From an uncultured Puniceicoccaceae bacterium (GTDB lineage: Bacteria; Verrucomicrobiota; Verrucomicrobiia; Opitutales; Coraliomargaritaceae): a DNA stretch of 63,460 nt. Shown piece by piece: positions 37,767 to 48,973 of the stretch. The translations under genes and the position numbers were made by a program. Under the pieces are notes generated by a model, which searched no databases, had not been told where the DNA came from, and was given only the letters and a program-made list of their open reading frames with translations. The stretch covers positions 1 through 63,460 of the forward strand of contig CAJQOS010000008.1 in assembly GCA_905479975.1 (NCBI GenBank), read 5' to 3'. The stretch's first letter is position 1; every line of letters begins with the position of its first letter.

Positions 37767-39233
37767 CTACCCTTCGTCGATGAGCTTCTTGAGCAACTGA
37801 TCGAGCATCTTCGGATTGGCTTTGCCCTTGGTGGCTTTCATCACGGGGCCCTTCAAGGCATTCAGTGCCTTTTCGTTGCCGTCCTTGTATTGTCCGACGG
37901 CTTTGGCGTTGCCGGCGATGGCTTCGCGGCAGAGGGCTTCGATTTCGCCGGTGTCATTGCTCTGCTTGAGACCTTTCTTCTCGACGATCGCGTCGGGCAT
38001 ATCGCCACTCGCGAACATATCGGTGAAGACTTCCTTGCCGATCTGCTTTGAGATGACGCCTTCGTCGATGATCTTTACCAAGGTCGCGATGTGTGCGGGG
38101 GTGAGCTTTGATTGGCTAACAGAGTGCGCGGATTCACCGTGATCAGAGACAGCGGAGAGTTCGCGGAGGAGATCGTTGGTGATGTAGTTGGCGATCGCCT
38201 TCGGTGAGTTGTGCGTCTCCAGAGCGGTTTCGAAGAATTCACTGAGCTCGCGGTTCGGGCAGAGCACGGAGGTGATGGTAAACGGCAGCTTCAGGTCTTC
38301 CTGATAGCGGCGTTGCCTGTCGAGTGGACGCTCTGGCAGCTCGGCTTCGAGTTCGGCCACACGGGCGCGGTCCATTTGCACGGGCATCAAATCAGGGTCC
38401 GGGAAATAGCGGTAGTCGTGTGCTTCTTCCTTACTGCGCAGTGAAAAGCTAATGCCTTTGTCCACATCCCAGCGGCGCGTTTCTTGAGTGATGCTGCCGC
38501 CCTCTTCCAAGATTTCGGTCTGCCGCTCGATCTCATATTCGATCGATGCCTTGACGTTGGACATCGAGTTGAGGTTTTTCATCTCGGTGCGAGTGCCGAG
38601 CTTATCGGAACCGACTGGGCGGATGGAGACGTTGGCGTCGCAACGCATTTGCCCCTTCTCCATGTCGCAGTCGGAAATACCGGCGTAGATGATCATGTTG
38701 CGCAGGCAATTGAGGAAGGCGACGGCTTCGGTGGACGAGCTCATGTCGGGCTCGGTCACGATCTCGGCGAGTGGCACGCCAGCACGGTTGAAGTCGATCA
38801 CGGTCTCGAAGGCTTCGTGCGTGAGCTTGCCCGGATCTTCTTCGAGGTGGATACGATTGAGTGTGACCCAGCGGTGGTCGCCTTCGACGTTGCGCGATGG
38901 CCCGGGGAGTTCGATCTCGACCTTACCACCGATGCAGAGCGGCTCTTCGTTTTGCGTGAGCTGGTAGTTCTTCGGCGAGTCGGGATAAAAATAGTTCTTA
39001 CGATCCCACTTGCAGACTTCGGCGATCTCGCAACCGAGCATGAGGCCGAGTTTGGCGCACTTCTCGATCGCAGTGTGGTTGAGCACCGGCAGTGTGCCGG
39101 GCAAGCCGAGCACGACGGCGTCGGTCAATGTATTGGGCGCAGCACCATAATTATAAGGCGCGGCGGTGAACATCTTGGTGCGGGTTTTGACTTGGACGTG
39201 AATTTCTAGTCCGATGACTGTTTCAAATTTCAT
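37767..39233 (-). CDS. gatB: Asp/Glu-tRNA amidotransferase subunit B
   Basis: 488 residues. GatB activates the Glu or Asp bound to misacylated tRNA(Gln) or tRNA(Asn) with ATP. Family text: VIGLEIHVQVKTRTKMF, PGTLPVLN, KNYFYPDSPKNYQLTQ, the catalytic metal region, RCDANVSIRPVG, and a C-terminal GatB/Yqey domain ending in PKMLDQLLKKLI. With gatC and gatA upstream it gives the full heterotrimer, so Gln-tRNA is probably made by the indirect route, which fits the nearby tRNA-Gln. A small repeat element separates it from gatA. Confidence 0.96.
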   Translation of the reverse strand: MKFETVIGLEIHVQVKTRTKMFTAAPYNYGAAPNTLTDAVVLGLPGTLPVLNHTAIEKCAKLGLMLGCEIAEVCKWDRKNYFYPDSPKNYQLTQNEEPLCIGGKVEIELPGPSRNVEGDHRWVTLNRIHLEEDPGKLTHEAFETVIDFNRAGVPLAEIVTEPDMSSSTEAVAFLNCLRNMIIYAGISDCDMEKGQMRCDANVSIRPVGSDKLGTRTEMKNLNSMSNVKASIEYEIERQTEILEEGGSITQETRRWDVDKGISFSLRSKEEAHDYRYFPDPDLMPVQMDRARVAELEAELPERPLDRQRRYQEDLKLPFTITSVLCPNRELSEFFETALETHNSPKAIANYITNDLLRELSAVSDHGESAHSVSQSKLTPAHIATLVKIIDEGVISKQIGKEVFTDMFASGDMPDAIVEKKGLKQSNDTGEIEALCREAIAGNAKAVGQYKDGNEKALNALKGPVMKATKGKANPKMLDQLLKKLIDEG

Positions 39234-39296
39234 TTGAAGTGGCCGCGCTTCGCGCGGAGTGAGAGTGGTAGTGAAAGTGGCTTAGGTTGCGTAGGT

Positions 39297-39533
39297 TTTA
39301 ACCGCAGATGAACGCGGATACACGCAGATTAAGAAATGAGAATGTGAGTGAAATTAATCCTCCAGTAGTTCAGAGCGAATTGAGGAATACCGAGTTGTTC
39401 CCTCGGCGACTGCTTCGGCCTTGGCCTCGCGGAGGGCTTTGAGATCCTCGTAATCTTCGAGGGCTTCTTGCATTACTAGAAACTGAGTCGTATTCATATC
39501 TGCGTTTATCTGCGTGCATCTGCGGTTGAACTA
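39297..39533. repeat. MITE-like element with inverted CGCAGAT repeats
   Basis: The left end AACCGCAGATGAACGCGGAT continues with ACACGCAGAT (39299-39331) and faces a right end that is its near-perfect reverse complement (39498-39531, each carrying three NCGCAGAT units). The enclosed 165 bases hold a short antitoxin-like frame. The element lies between gatA and gatB. Confidence 0.75.
39354..39497 (-). CDS. 47-residue Phd/RelB-antitoxin-like remnant
   Basis: Reads MNTTQFLVMQEALEDYEDL then KALREAKAEAVAEGTTRYSSIRSELLED. The EDYEDLKALREAKAE text resembles the C-terminal half of Phd/RelB antitoxins, the part that binds the toxin. The N-terminal DNA-binding part is missing and no toxin gene follows. 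It fills a MITE-like element, so it may be a captured fragment or a cargo protein. The intact frame and the start inside the element keep expression possible. Confidence 0.5.
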   Translation of the reverse strand: MNTTQFLVMQEALEDYEDLKALREAKAEAVAEGTTRYSSIRSELLED

Positions 39534-39541
39534 ATTCGTCG

Positions 39542-41008
<1,467 letters not shown>

Positions 41009-41016
41009 GTTAGATA

Positions 41017-41313
41017 TTACTCGACGACTTTAGGGACGACGACCTGGTTGTCGCGTTGCTCGGGAGTCATTTTGGTGAGGACTTCGGGGGCATAGGTTTC
41101 GCCGGGTTCGTCGCCTTCGCGCCAAACATTGAAGACGCGGTGCGCATGGGCCATGGGCTCGACGCCTTCGACGTCGACCGTGCTGAGCTTGTCAAAGTGG
41201 CCGAGAATGTCGTCGAGTTGAGTGCCGAGCTTGGCCTTTTCGTCGTCGGAAAGATCGAGTCGCGCCAAGTTGGCGACGTAGTCGATATCAATGTGTGGTT
41301 TTTCAGGCATCAT
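41017..41313 (-). CDS. gatC: Asp/Glu-tRNA amidotransferase subunit C
   Basis: 98 residues. GatC wraps the A and B subunits together. The text DIDYVANLARLDLSDDEKAKL and FDKLSTVDVEGVEPMAHAHRVFNVWREGDEP is typical. It is the first gene of gatCAB. A TATAAT sequence abuts the ATGATG start on the minus strand, so the first ATG may not be used, and the second gives one residue less. Confidence 0.95.
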   Translation of the reverse strand: MMPEKPHIDIDYVANLARLDLSDDEKAKLGTQLDDILGHFDKLSTVDVEGVEPMAHAHRVFNVWREGDEPGETYAPEVLTKMTPEQRDNQVVVPKVVE

Positions 41314-41509
41314 ATTATAAAGATTTCAGGGCAGAAGGCTCACGCAAAGGGTGAAAGACGCAAAGTTTTTTTGGCTAAAATTCCTCAAAAAACGAATTTT
41401 CGTCAATTCCCCCTCATAAAACGACTGACTGGCTTTTACATTCAGGCGTTTTCCAATACCGTTATACTTTCAAAAATCCTGTACATACTATCCAACATGC
41501 CCCCTCCCC

Positions 41510-42373
41510 ATGGCACCACCGATACTCAAACACCTTCCGATCTCGTTGTTTGTCCTCATTACGCTCAGCATTCTGATCGTGCTAATATACTGTCCGGACT
41601 GGAACCGTTCGGGCAACGGGATCGAGCAATCGAAGGCAGCGCCCCCCACCAATACCAACGACGCGCATCACCTTGTTTTTTGCTCGGACGTATGGGCTCC
41701 ATTTGCAGGGGTGGCGGACTCCCCGACCCCGGGCTATTGTATTGAGGTGATCAAAGCGATCTACGAGAACGAAGGCTATTCCGCAAACTATATCACACTC
41801 CCATGGACCCGCTGCATCGAAGATACACGATCTGGCCGTCTGACAGCGTTGTTAGCTGCTCACAAAGTCGATGCCCCTGACTTCATCTTTCCGACCGAGC
41901 AAATTGCTAGAACCAGCGACCTCGTATTTTACGTGCGCGCCGACTCCGATTGGAATTACGACGGACTACAGTCGCTCAAGCACATCAAACTCGGATATAT
42001 TCAGGACTATGCCTATCCATCGTTAATTTATGACTATATCAAGGCGAATACAGGATCCGACCAGATACTAGCGTCTCATGGCGATGAGCCGCTGCTGCGC
42101 CTCATCGAAGCATTACAAATGAAGCGTATCGATGCATTCATCGAGTTCAGCGTGGTAGGGAATCACAAACTGCGACAGCTCGAATTAGAGCATGCAATCA
42201 TCAATGGAGGAGCCATCAGCTACCCCGAAGGGCTGTATGTCGCCTTCAGCCCAGCGCGACCAGATGCCCAGCAATTGGCAGACTTGTTTGATCTAAAGGT
42301 CAAAGAACTCCGTAAAAATGGCACACTCAAAGCGATCAGCCAAAAGTATGAGATCCCATACAGCTCGAATTAA
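41510..42373 (+). CDS. Membrane-anchored periplasmic substrate-binding protein (PBPb-like)
   Basis: 287 residues. An N-terminal anchor helix (LPISLFVLITLSILIVLIY) precedes a family-3 solute-binding domain: CSDVWAPFAGVADSPTPGYCIEVIKAIYENEGY, LPWTRCIEDTRSGRLTALLA, IARTSDLVFYVR and KLGYIQDYAY. There is no cognate permease or ATPase gene. It ends 28 bases before a hybrid histidine kinase gene on the same strand, so it probably serves as a ligand sensor for that kinase rather than in transport. Confidence 0.82.
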   Translation: MAPPILKHLPISLFVLITLSILIVLIYCPDWNRSGNGIEQSKAAPPTNTNDAHHLVFCSDVWAPFAGVADSPTPGYCIEVIKAIYENEGYSANYITLPWTRCIEDTRSGRLTALLAAHKVDAPDFIFPTEQIARTSDLVFYVRADSDWNYDGLQSLKHIKLGYIQDYAYPSLIYDYIKANTGSDQILASHGDEPLLRLIEALQMKRIDAFIEFSVVGNHKLRQLELEHAIINGGAISYPEGLYVAFSPARPDAQQLADLFDLKVKELRKNGTLKAISQKYEIPYSSN

Positions 42374-42401
42374 CCTGCCTCTTTAATCCCACCAGAATCC
42401 A

Positions 42402-45098
42402 ATGCCGCAGAACACCATGAATAGCATTTCGACTCGACTGCTCATCATTTTGATCAGTGCTGCTGCAACCGTCATTACTTTACTGGGACTGCTGGAATAC
42501 CACGCGGGGCAACTCGACATACAGCATCATTTGAATGCGGACATGCGGATCATTTCCAATCGGCTGACGATAAGCCTAAGAAAGTCTATTTACGAATATG
42601 ACATCGGCACACTCAAAGATACCGTTCAAGCAGAGTTTCAAGAATCAGCCCTAGACTCAGTCTTTGTCTGGACTCAGGGCGGGGAACAACTTCTCTGCGG
42701 TCTAAAAGCCATTGATGGAAAGGTCGTCCAAGTGAACACACCGCCACCACCGGTAGATTATATTCTGACGAACGACTACCCGATCTATAGTAAACAAGGA
42801 AACTCGCACCCTAGAATCGGCCAGCTCTCCATCTCTCTGGACCGACGCCCTGCTGAAGCACGACTCATGCGAGCCATGTTCCTAGAACTGACAAAAATCG
42901 GCACGACGATCATTCTGCTCCTCGGTATCATGGTCTATTTTCTGAAGCACTATCTCACCAATCCGCTCGATGACCTGAGTCAGTCCATGATCGAAGCAAA
43001 CCACATGATCAATGAATCGGACGATTGGGCTCACTTAGCTCAAACACCACCTCAGCAACAGCAATCCGTCTTTCCCGAAATCGTAAAAATGCATCAAATC
43101 TACTACGAACTACTCGGTCATCTCGTAGAACGACAGCAAAGTATTCACCGACAAAAAGAACGCCTGAAAACAACATTCAACTCGATTGGTGATGCCATTA
43201 TAACAACCGACGAAAAAGGCATGGTCGCCAAGATGAATCCTGTCGCAGAGAAGCTCACAGGGCGGAATGCCGTGGAGGCTCGTGGCAAACCTCTCGCTCA
43301 AATATTCACCACGGTAGATACCAAAACACGAGCACCACTGGACTCGCCCTTTATACGTATCATCGAAAACCACAAGCCGAACCAACGCAGCACCCTACTC
43401 GCAGCCAACGGCGATGAATATCAAATTTCAGAGTCCGCCGCGCTACTTCGAGATACATCCGATCACATCATTGGCAGCGTCCTCGTCTTCCGTGACATCA
43501 CCGAGGACTACCAGATGATCCGTGCGATTGAAGCCGAGCGCACACGCTCTCAAAATATAATTAAAGGCACGCATGCTGGAACATGGGATTGGAATATCCG
43601 GATCGGTGAATTTGTGCTAAACGAACGCTGGGCTGGCATCATGGGGCGCACCCTTGCAGAGCTGAACGGCTTCAGTGAAGACGTCTGGAAGGCCTACATC
43701 CACGAAGACGATTTACCGTCGGTCAAAGAAGCATTGCAAACGCATCTCGCAGGAGAGACCGCCTACTATGACGTCCAGTATCGCCAAGCGCACAAAGACG
43801 GCAACTGGGTCTGGGTGCACTCGCGCGGGAAGGTCACAGAGCGCTCCGAGGCAGGTAAACCACTGCGAATGAGCGGCACCCATCTAGACATCACTCAAAT
43901 CAAAGAATCGGAGGCGCAGCTGATCAATGCAAAGAACGAAGCGGAAGAGGCCAACAGTGCAAAAGACGAATTTCTGGCAGTGATGAGTCATGAAATGCGC
44001 ACCCCCCTCAATCCGATTATGGGATTTTCCGAGCTCATGCTCGCTTCGACCTCAGACCAGACAGAGATCACCTATCTCAACGCAATTATCAGCGCAGCAA
44101 AGCGCCAACTACGTTTAATCGATGGGATTCTGGATTTCATGCGGCTCAACCGTAACGACATCACACTCACCCCGGAACCGTTCAACCTCGTCAACCTTTG
44201 CCAACTAACGGTCAACGATGCACAGACTAAAGCAGAGCACCTCGAACTTAAATTCGAAAACGGGAGCCATTATCCCTCAGTCCCAGACGACCTCGTCATA
44301 GAATGCGACATGATAGTGCTACGCCGCATCCTCGACAACCTGATCGATAACGCCTGCAAATACACCGAAAAAGGATCGGTCACGCTCTCCGTCGGTCAAG
44401 ATACCACCGACGCTCAAACCTGCTATGTGCTTTCAGTGCGCGACACAGGCATGGGCATCGCGAAGGATCTCCACTCCAAACTCTTCGATGCCTTCAAACA
44501 AGCAGACAGCTCTTACACACGAAGATACGAGGGCGTCGGCCTCGGCTTATCAATTTGTAAGAAACTCACCCAGATACTCGGAGGATCGATCTCCTTAGAG
44601 AGTGAACCGGAAATCGGTTCTTGTTTCACCATCCGACTTCCACTAAATTCCATTCAATCAATATCCCCGTCTTCGGACGAAACAGACAAACCAATGACTA
44701 TTGAATCCCGTGAAAGCCTCGCCCCTTTTCATGTTCTCATCTGCGAAGATCGAGATGATAATCTGTTGTTTGCTCAAACGTTGGTCACATCCTTCGGCTG
44801 CGAGGTCTCCTCAGCACGAGACGGAGCTGAAGCAATCAAGATCTGCCAAGATACTAGCTTCGACGTTATTTTAATGGATTTAGCGATGCCGGTGATGAAC
44901 GGGCTCGAAGCCTCCAAGCAAATAAGGGAGTCCGAAAACCCGAACCAACACACTCCGATTATTGCAGTGACTGCCGATATCAACCCCATCGTCAAAACCG
45001 CGTGTGCCAGCTTCGGAATCGAATATTACATCAGCAAACCAATCGACAGCGGCTCGCTCTACCGAACCATGAGTGAACTGCGCGCTCACAAAGCATAA
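42402..45098 (+). CDS. Hybrid histidine kinase with two PAS domains and receiver
   Basis: 898 residues. Two membrane helices (about residues 8-30 and 165-185) enclose a periplasmic sensor. PAS 1 starts at about residue 258 (FNSIGDAIITTDEKG) and PAS 2 with a PAC motif at about 390-505 (GTHAGTWDWNI ... GTHLDITQIKESE). The dimerisation domain has the phospho-acceptor His in AVMSHEMRTPLNP. ATP binding shows N box DNLIDNACKYT, G1 DTGMGI and G2 GVGLGLSICKK. A C-terminal receiver has DVILMDLAMPVM with the acceptor Asp and ISKPI with the Lys. No output regulator follows. Confidence 0.93.
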   Translation: MPQNTMNSISTRLLIILISAAATVITLLGLLEYHAGQLDIQHHLNADMRIISNRLTISLRKSIYEYDIGTLKDTVQAEFQESALDSVFVWTQGGEQLLCGLKAIDGKVVQVNTPPPPVDYILTNDYPIYSKQGNSHPRIGQLSISLDRRPAEARLMRAMFLELTKIGTTIILLLGIMVYFLKHYLTNPLDDLSQSMIEANHMINESDDWAHLAQTPPQQQQSVFPEIVKMHQIYYELLGHLVERQQSIHRQKERLKTTFNSIGDAIITTDEKGMVAKMNPVAEKLTGRNAVEARGKPLAQIFTTVDTKTRAPLDSPFIRIIENHKPNQRSTLLAANGDEYQISESAALLRDTSDHIIGSVLVFRDITEDYQMIRAIEAERTRSQNIIKGTHAGTWDWNIRIGEFVLNERWAGIMGRTLAELNGFSEDVWKAYIHEDDLPSVKEALQTHLAGETAYYDVQYRQAHKDGNWVWVHSRGKVTERSEAGKPLRMSGTHLDITQIKESEAQLINAKNEAEEANSAKDEFLAVMSHEMRTPLNPIMGFSELMLASTSDQTEITYLNAIISAAKRQLRLIDGILDFMRLNRNDITLTPEPFNLVNLCQLTVNDAQTKAEHLELKFENGSHYPSVPDDLVIECDMIVLRRILDNLIDNACKYTEKGSVTLSVGQDTTDAQTCYVLSVRDTGMGIAKDLHSKLFDAFKQADSSYTRRYEGVGLGLSICKKLTQILGGSISLESEPEIGSCFTIRLPLNSIQSISPSSDETDKPMTIESRESLAPFHVLICEDRDDNLLFAQTLVTSFGCEVSSARDGAEAIKICQDTSFDVILMDLAMPVMNGLEASKQIRESENPNQHTPIIAVTADINPIVKTACASFGIEYYISKPIDSGSLYRTMSELRAHKA

Positions 45099-45223
45099 GC
45101 GAGCACTGCCGTGATCAGTGCGAGAATCGCGTTGTGCTGGTCATTGAATGCCGCGAAAAAGTAGTCGAGTTCCTTTAGGTGCTCGACTGGCGTGACTGTT
45201 GACCCCACGTCCGACAAGTCGCT
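45086..45223 (-). pseudogene. C-terminal remnant of an unidentified protein
   Basis: After a stop codon the frame reads SDLSDVGSTVTPVEHLKELD and then a hydrophobic end (FFAAFNDQHNAILALITAVL) before a TGA. It has no ATG. Its 3' end overlaps the stop of the kinase gene by 13 bases. The text looks like the true end of a membrane or envelope protein whose 5' part is lost, but no family can be named. Confidence 0.3.
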
Positions 45224-45330
45224 TCATTCAGCCACGAAAAGGCACAAAAACCATGGCATAACGCACGGATTCTAGACAGAACACCAGCTCAGGCACGATG
45301 CGGTGCGGGACGCACCGGCGCTGCCACAAC

Positions 45331-45360
45331 AAAACAACCCCGCCATTGCTGACGGGGTTG
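45331..45360 (-). terminator. Intrinsic terminator of pheT
   Basis: CAACCCCG (45335-45342) pairs with CGGGGTTG (45353-45360) around a 10-base loop; on the minus strand TTTTGTTG follows. It lies 22 bases after the pheT stop. Confidence 0.85.
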
Positions 45361-45382
45361 TGCATTAAAAATTCGTTACGCC

Positions 45383-47839
45383 CTACTTCCGGATTTGGAA
45401 GTCCGTCTTCTCTGTAATGAGTTTTTGGATACTTTCGAAGGCGGTGTTCACTTCCTTGTCCTTCAAGGTGCGCTCGGCGGCGCGGAAGCTCATGCTCACC
45501 GCGAGGCTCTTCTTACCTTCGGGTAGGCCTTCGCCTTCGTAAACATCAAACACGCGAACGCTTTCGCAGTTAAAGCCTTGGGTGGCTTTCTTGGCGAATT
45601 TGGCGACGTCACTTTGCACCTGCCCTGCAAGGACGGCTTGATCGACGATGAGTGCGAGGTCCTTTGCAGAGGCAGGCTGATTGCTGACGCCGGTGTGGCG
45701 ACCGCGCTTGGCTTTGCGCTCGAAGAACTTCGGCGTCATTAGGATCGAACCGGCGATGACGGGCTGGGTGATGTCCCAACGATCTTTGAGCGTCGCAACA
45801 TTGATCAAACCAGCTGTGCACTCGAAGCCCATCTTGGCGAATTCACCGGCGGAGGCAGATTGCCCGCCCTGCCAGAGCTTGCACTCAATCGGCTTGAAAC
45901 TGAGCTTGCTCGCTGCGGTGCCGGCGAGATCGAGCACGTTACCCGCAATGGTGCGTGCGGTGTAGAAGTCTGCGACTTCGCGCTGACGCCACTCGCGGCT
46001 GACTTGATCGGCGAGAATGACGAAACCAATAGAAATGAGTTCGACCATCTCACCCTTCACTTCGCGATAGACGTGACCACGCTCGAAGAAGCGAGTCGCG
46101 CCGGTGCCGCGTGCGCTGTTAAGCTTGAGGACGTCGAGGAGGCCGGGAATCAGCGATGGGCGCAGGTGGCTCTGGTCACTTTGCAATGGATTGTCCAAGG
46201 CAAGCACTTTGAAGCCCTCTTCGCCGAAGAAGAACTTGGTCTCATCGGGATCACGTAGTGAGTAAAGGTAGGCTTCGTCGAAATTTTGACCAGTCAGATA
46301 ATCGGCGACAGCGTCGTTCACCGCGTAGATGCGGTGATCTTCGGTGCTGATACCACGGGCCGTAACGGACGACTCGGGAATCTGGTCGGTGCCGTAGATG
46401 CGGACGAATTCTTCGATCAAATCCACGTCGCGTTGGAGATCTCCACGGAAGGATGGAATAGACACTTCCCAACGTTTAGAACCATCAGACTCGCTATGCA
46501 CAGACACACTCATCTCCAAGGATTCGAGTGCTTGTTGGACCTCGGCATCGCTGACATCAAAACCGATGAACTTACGGATGTTGTCCGGCTTGATTTCCAC
46601 TTCGCTGATGGTCTCAACGAATTGACCTTCGACAATCATCGGGCCATCGACGGTGCCACCGGCCACTTCGAGGATCAGATCAATCGCGCGGAGTGCGGCA
46701 TACTCCACACCTTGCGGGTCGACGCCACGCTCGAAGCGATAGGAACTGTCAGTGGACAGCGTCAACTTACGGGCAGTCGCACGCACGGAGCTCGGATTGA
46801 AATAAGCGGCTTCGAGCACGATATCGGTGGTGGACTCCTCCACTTCGGCATCGAGTGAGCCCATGACACCGGCAACGACCAGCGCGCGCTCGGCATCGGC
46901 AATGACTGCCATGTCAGCAGTCAGCGTGCGCTCTTTTTCGTCGAGCGTGGTGAGCTTTTCACCTTCGGCCGCCATACGGACGACGAGTTTGTCGCCTTTG
47001 ATCTTGGCCGCGTCAAATGCGTGCAGTGGCTGGCAAGTCTCGTGGAGGACGTAATTGGTAACATCGACGACATTATTGATGGAACGCTGGCCGGTCGCTT
47101 CGATCGCGTCCTTGAGCCACTTCGGGCTGGGGCCAACCTTCACACCTTTGATGCAAGTCGCGGTGTAGTGCGGGCAGACATCGGTCGCGCTGACTTCAAC
47201 GCCGGAAATGAGCGGTTCGCCGGAGCTGGCGCTTTCGGTGCCGGCTTTGACTTCAGGGTATTTCACCGCGAGGCCGAAACGAGCGGAGAGCTCGCGAGCG
47301 ACGCCGATGTGGCTGAGCACATCGACACGGTTTGGCGTAATCTCAAGGTTCAGCACGGTGTCACCGTCGGAGTAGAGATCGTTGACCGGCGTGCCGAGCG
47401 CTGTGTCCTCGCCGAGGATCATGATGCCGTCGTGGTCTTGACCGACTTGAAGTTCTTTCGAAGAGCACATCATGCCAGCCGATGGTTGGCCGCGCAGCTT
47501 CGACGCCTTGATCTTGAAATTGCCAGGCAGCACGGCTCCAGGGAGCGCAACCATGACCTTGTCGCCTTGCACAAAATTCTTGGCACCACAGACGATGTCG
47601 TGGACTTCGCCCTCGTTGCCAGTGGACACCTTGCAGCAGCGCAGGCGATCGGCATCGGGGTGTTGAGCGAACTCTAGGACTTGGCCGACCACCACGTTAT
47701 TGAGCTGCGGCGGACCGAGCTTTTCAATTTCTTCGATATCGAAGCCGAGTAGCGGCAGCACTTCCTGTAGCACCTCCGGTGAATGCTCGACAGGATCGAG
47801 GTTGATGTAATTTTTGAGCCAGTTGTAGGAAATTTTCAT
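45383..47839 (-). CDS. pheT: Phenylalanine-tRNA ligase beta subunit
   Basis: 818 residues, normal length for the bacterial beta chain. The N-terminal tRNA-binding (OB) domain is VVGQVLEFAQHPDADRLRCC. The B3/B4 editing domain includes ATGQRSINNVVDVTNYV and HAFDAAKI. The B5 domain and catalytic-like core follow (ARGTGATRFFERGHVY), and an anticodon-binding ferredoxin-like domain ends it (SNQPASAKDLALIV ... FDVYEGEGLPEGKKSLAVS). It is co-transcribed with pheS, 15 bases upstream. The PheS2PheT2 tetramer charges tRNA(Phe). Confidence 0.97.
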   Translation of the reverse strand: MKISYNWLKNYINLDPVEHSPEVLQEVLPLLGFDIEEIEKLGPPQLNNVVVGQVLEFAQHPDADRLRCCKVSTGNEGEVHDIVCGAKNFVQGDKVMVALPGAVLPGNFKIKASKLRGQPSAGMMCSSKELQVGQDHDGIMILGEDTALGTPVNDLYSDGDTVLNLEITPNRVDVLSHIGVARELSARFGLAVKYPEVKAGTESASSGEPLISGVEVSATDVCPHYTATCIKGVKVGPSPKWLKDAIEATGQRSINNVVDVTNYVLHETCQPLHAFDAAKIKGDKLVVRMAAEGEKLTTLDEKERTLTADMAVIADAERALVVAGVMGSLDAEVEESTTDIVLEAAYFNPSSVRATARKLTLSTDSSYRFERGVDPQGVEYAALRAIDLILEVAGGTVDGPMIVEGQFVETISEVEIKPDNIRKFIGFDVSDAEVQQALESLEMSVSVHSESDGSKRWEVSIPSFRGDLQRDVDLIEEFVRIYGTDQIPESSVTARGISTEDHRIYAVNDAVADYLTGQNFDEAYLYSLRDPDETKFFFGEEGFKVLALDNPLQSDQSHLRPSLIPGLLDVLKLNSARGTGATRFFERGHVYREVKGEMVELISIGFVILADQVSREWRQREVADFYTARTIAGNVLDLAGTAASKLSFKPIECKLWQGGQSASAGEFAKMGFECTAGLINVATLKDRWDITQPVIAGSILMTPKFFERKAKRGRHTGVSNQPASAKDLALIVDQAVLAGQVQSDVAKFAKKATQGFNCESVRVFDVYEGEGLPEGKKSLAVSMSFRAAERTLKDKEVNTAFESIQKLITEKTDFQIRK

Positions 47840-47854
47840 GACAGGAAAGAGTGT

Positions 47855-48895
47855 TTACGCGAACTGCTTGAGGAAGCGGACGTCGTTTTGATAATAGTAG
47901 CGGATATCGTCGACGCCTTGCAGGATCATCGCGATGCGCTCGATGCCCATACCGAAGGCGTAGCCGGTGTAAACGTCGGGGTCGATGCCGACGGCCTTGA
48001 AGACCTCGGGATCCACCATGCCGCAGCCCATGATTTCGATCCACTTGTTGCTGAGCTTGCCGAGATCGGGCGAGAAGAAGTCCATCTCATAGCTAGGCTC
48101 GGTGAATGGGAAAAAGCTGGGGCGCAGGCGTGTTTTCGCCTTCGGGCCGAAAATGGTTTTTACGAAATGATCGAGCGTGGCCTTCAGATCGAGCAGCGTG
48201 ACGTTCTTGTCAACGTAGAGACCTTCGATTTGGTGAAAGTTTGCGCTGTGCGTGGCATCGGGCGTATCACGGCGGAAGCAACGACCGGGCGCGACGATGC
48301 GGATCGGTGGTTTCTCCTTAAGCATGGTGCGAATCTGCACGGTCGAAGTGTGGGTGCGTAGGAGATATTTCTCATCGGCGTGCTTGCTGACATTGTTGAC
48401 CTTCAAATCGTCTGGCAGGTAATACGAGTCCTGCATATCACGAGCCGGATGATTGCTCGGAATGTTGAGCGCATCGAAGCAGAAATGCTCGGTATCGACT
48501 TCAGTCGCCTCGGCGACAGAGAAACCGATGCGGCGGAATAGCTCGACCATCTCTTCGCGCACCTGCGAGATCGGGTGCAAGGTGCCGCGATCCAAATCGG
48601 GGCATGGCAAGCTAGGGTCGATCGCCGGGCCGATCTTGGCGGCCAGTTCGGCGGCTTCGAGGCGTGCGATGACTTCGTCAAAGGTGGCGTTGACCGCAGT
48701 CTTGGCCTCATTGATGAGCTTACCCATCGCAGGTTTATCCTCTTTGGGAACCTTGCCCATGCTCTTCATCACATCCGTGAGGGAACCTTTAGGGCCGGAG
48801 ATGGTAGCCTTGTAGGCCTCAAATTCTGCGCGCGTTTGAATATTAGGTGCGTTTTTCCGCACGGTTGCGACGATGGCTGTTAACTCTTCTTGCAT
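47855..48895 (-). CDS. pheS: Phenylalanine-tRNA ligase alpha subunit
   Basis: 346 residues from the ATG giving MQEELTAI; an ATG at 48907 would add four. The N-terminal coiled coil (about residues 1-85) contacts tRNA. The class II core shows motif 1 VREEMVELFRRIGF, motif 2 LLRTHTSTVQIRTM and VAPGRCFRRDTPDATHSANFHQIEG, and motif 3 GFAFGMGIERIAM-type text near the end. It is the first gene of pheST. No clear ribosome-binding site is visible. Confidence 0.96.
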   Translation of the reverse strand: MQEELTAIVATVRKNAPNIQTRAEFEAYKATISGPKGSLTDVMKSMGKVPKEDKPAMGKLINEAKTAVNATFDEVIARLEAAELAAKIGPAIDPSLPCPDLDRGTLHPISQVREEMVELFRRIGFSVAEATEVDTEHFCFDALNIPSNHPARDMQDSYYLPDDLKVNNVSKHADEKYLLRTHTSTVQIRTMLKEKPPIRIVAPGRCFRRDTPDATHSANFHQIEGLYVDKNVTLLDLKATLDHFVKTIFGPKAKTRLRPSFFPFTEPSYEMDFFSPDLGKLSNKWIEIMGCGMVDPEVFKAVGIDPDVYTGYAFGMGIERIAMILQGVDDIRYYYQNDVRFLKQFA

Positions 48896-48973
48896 GATTC
48901 TACCCATTAAAGTGAATCGAAGAGGGTTTCAGCCTAGGGAGTTTTGTCGAGACGGATTTCTCGGAATTTTCGA

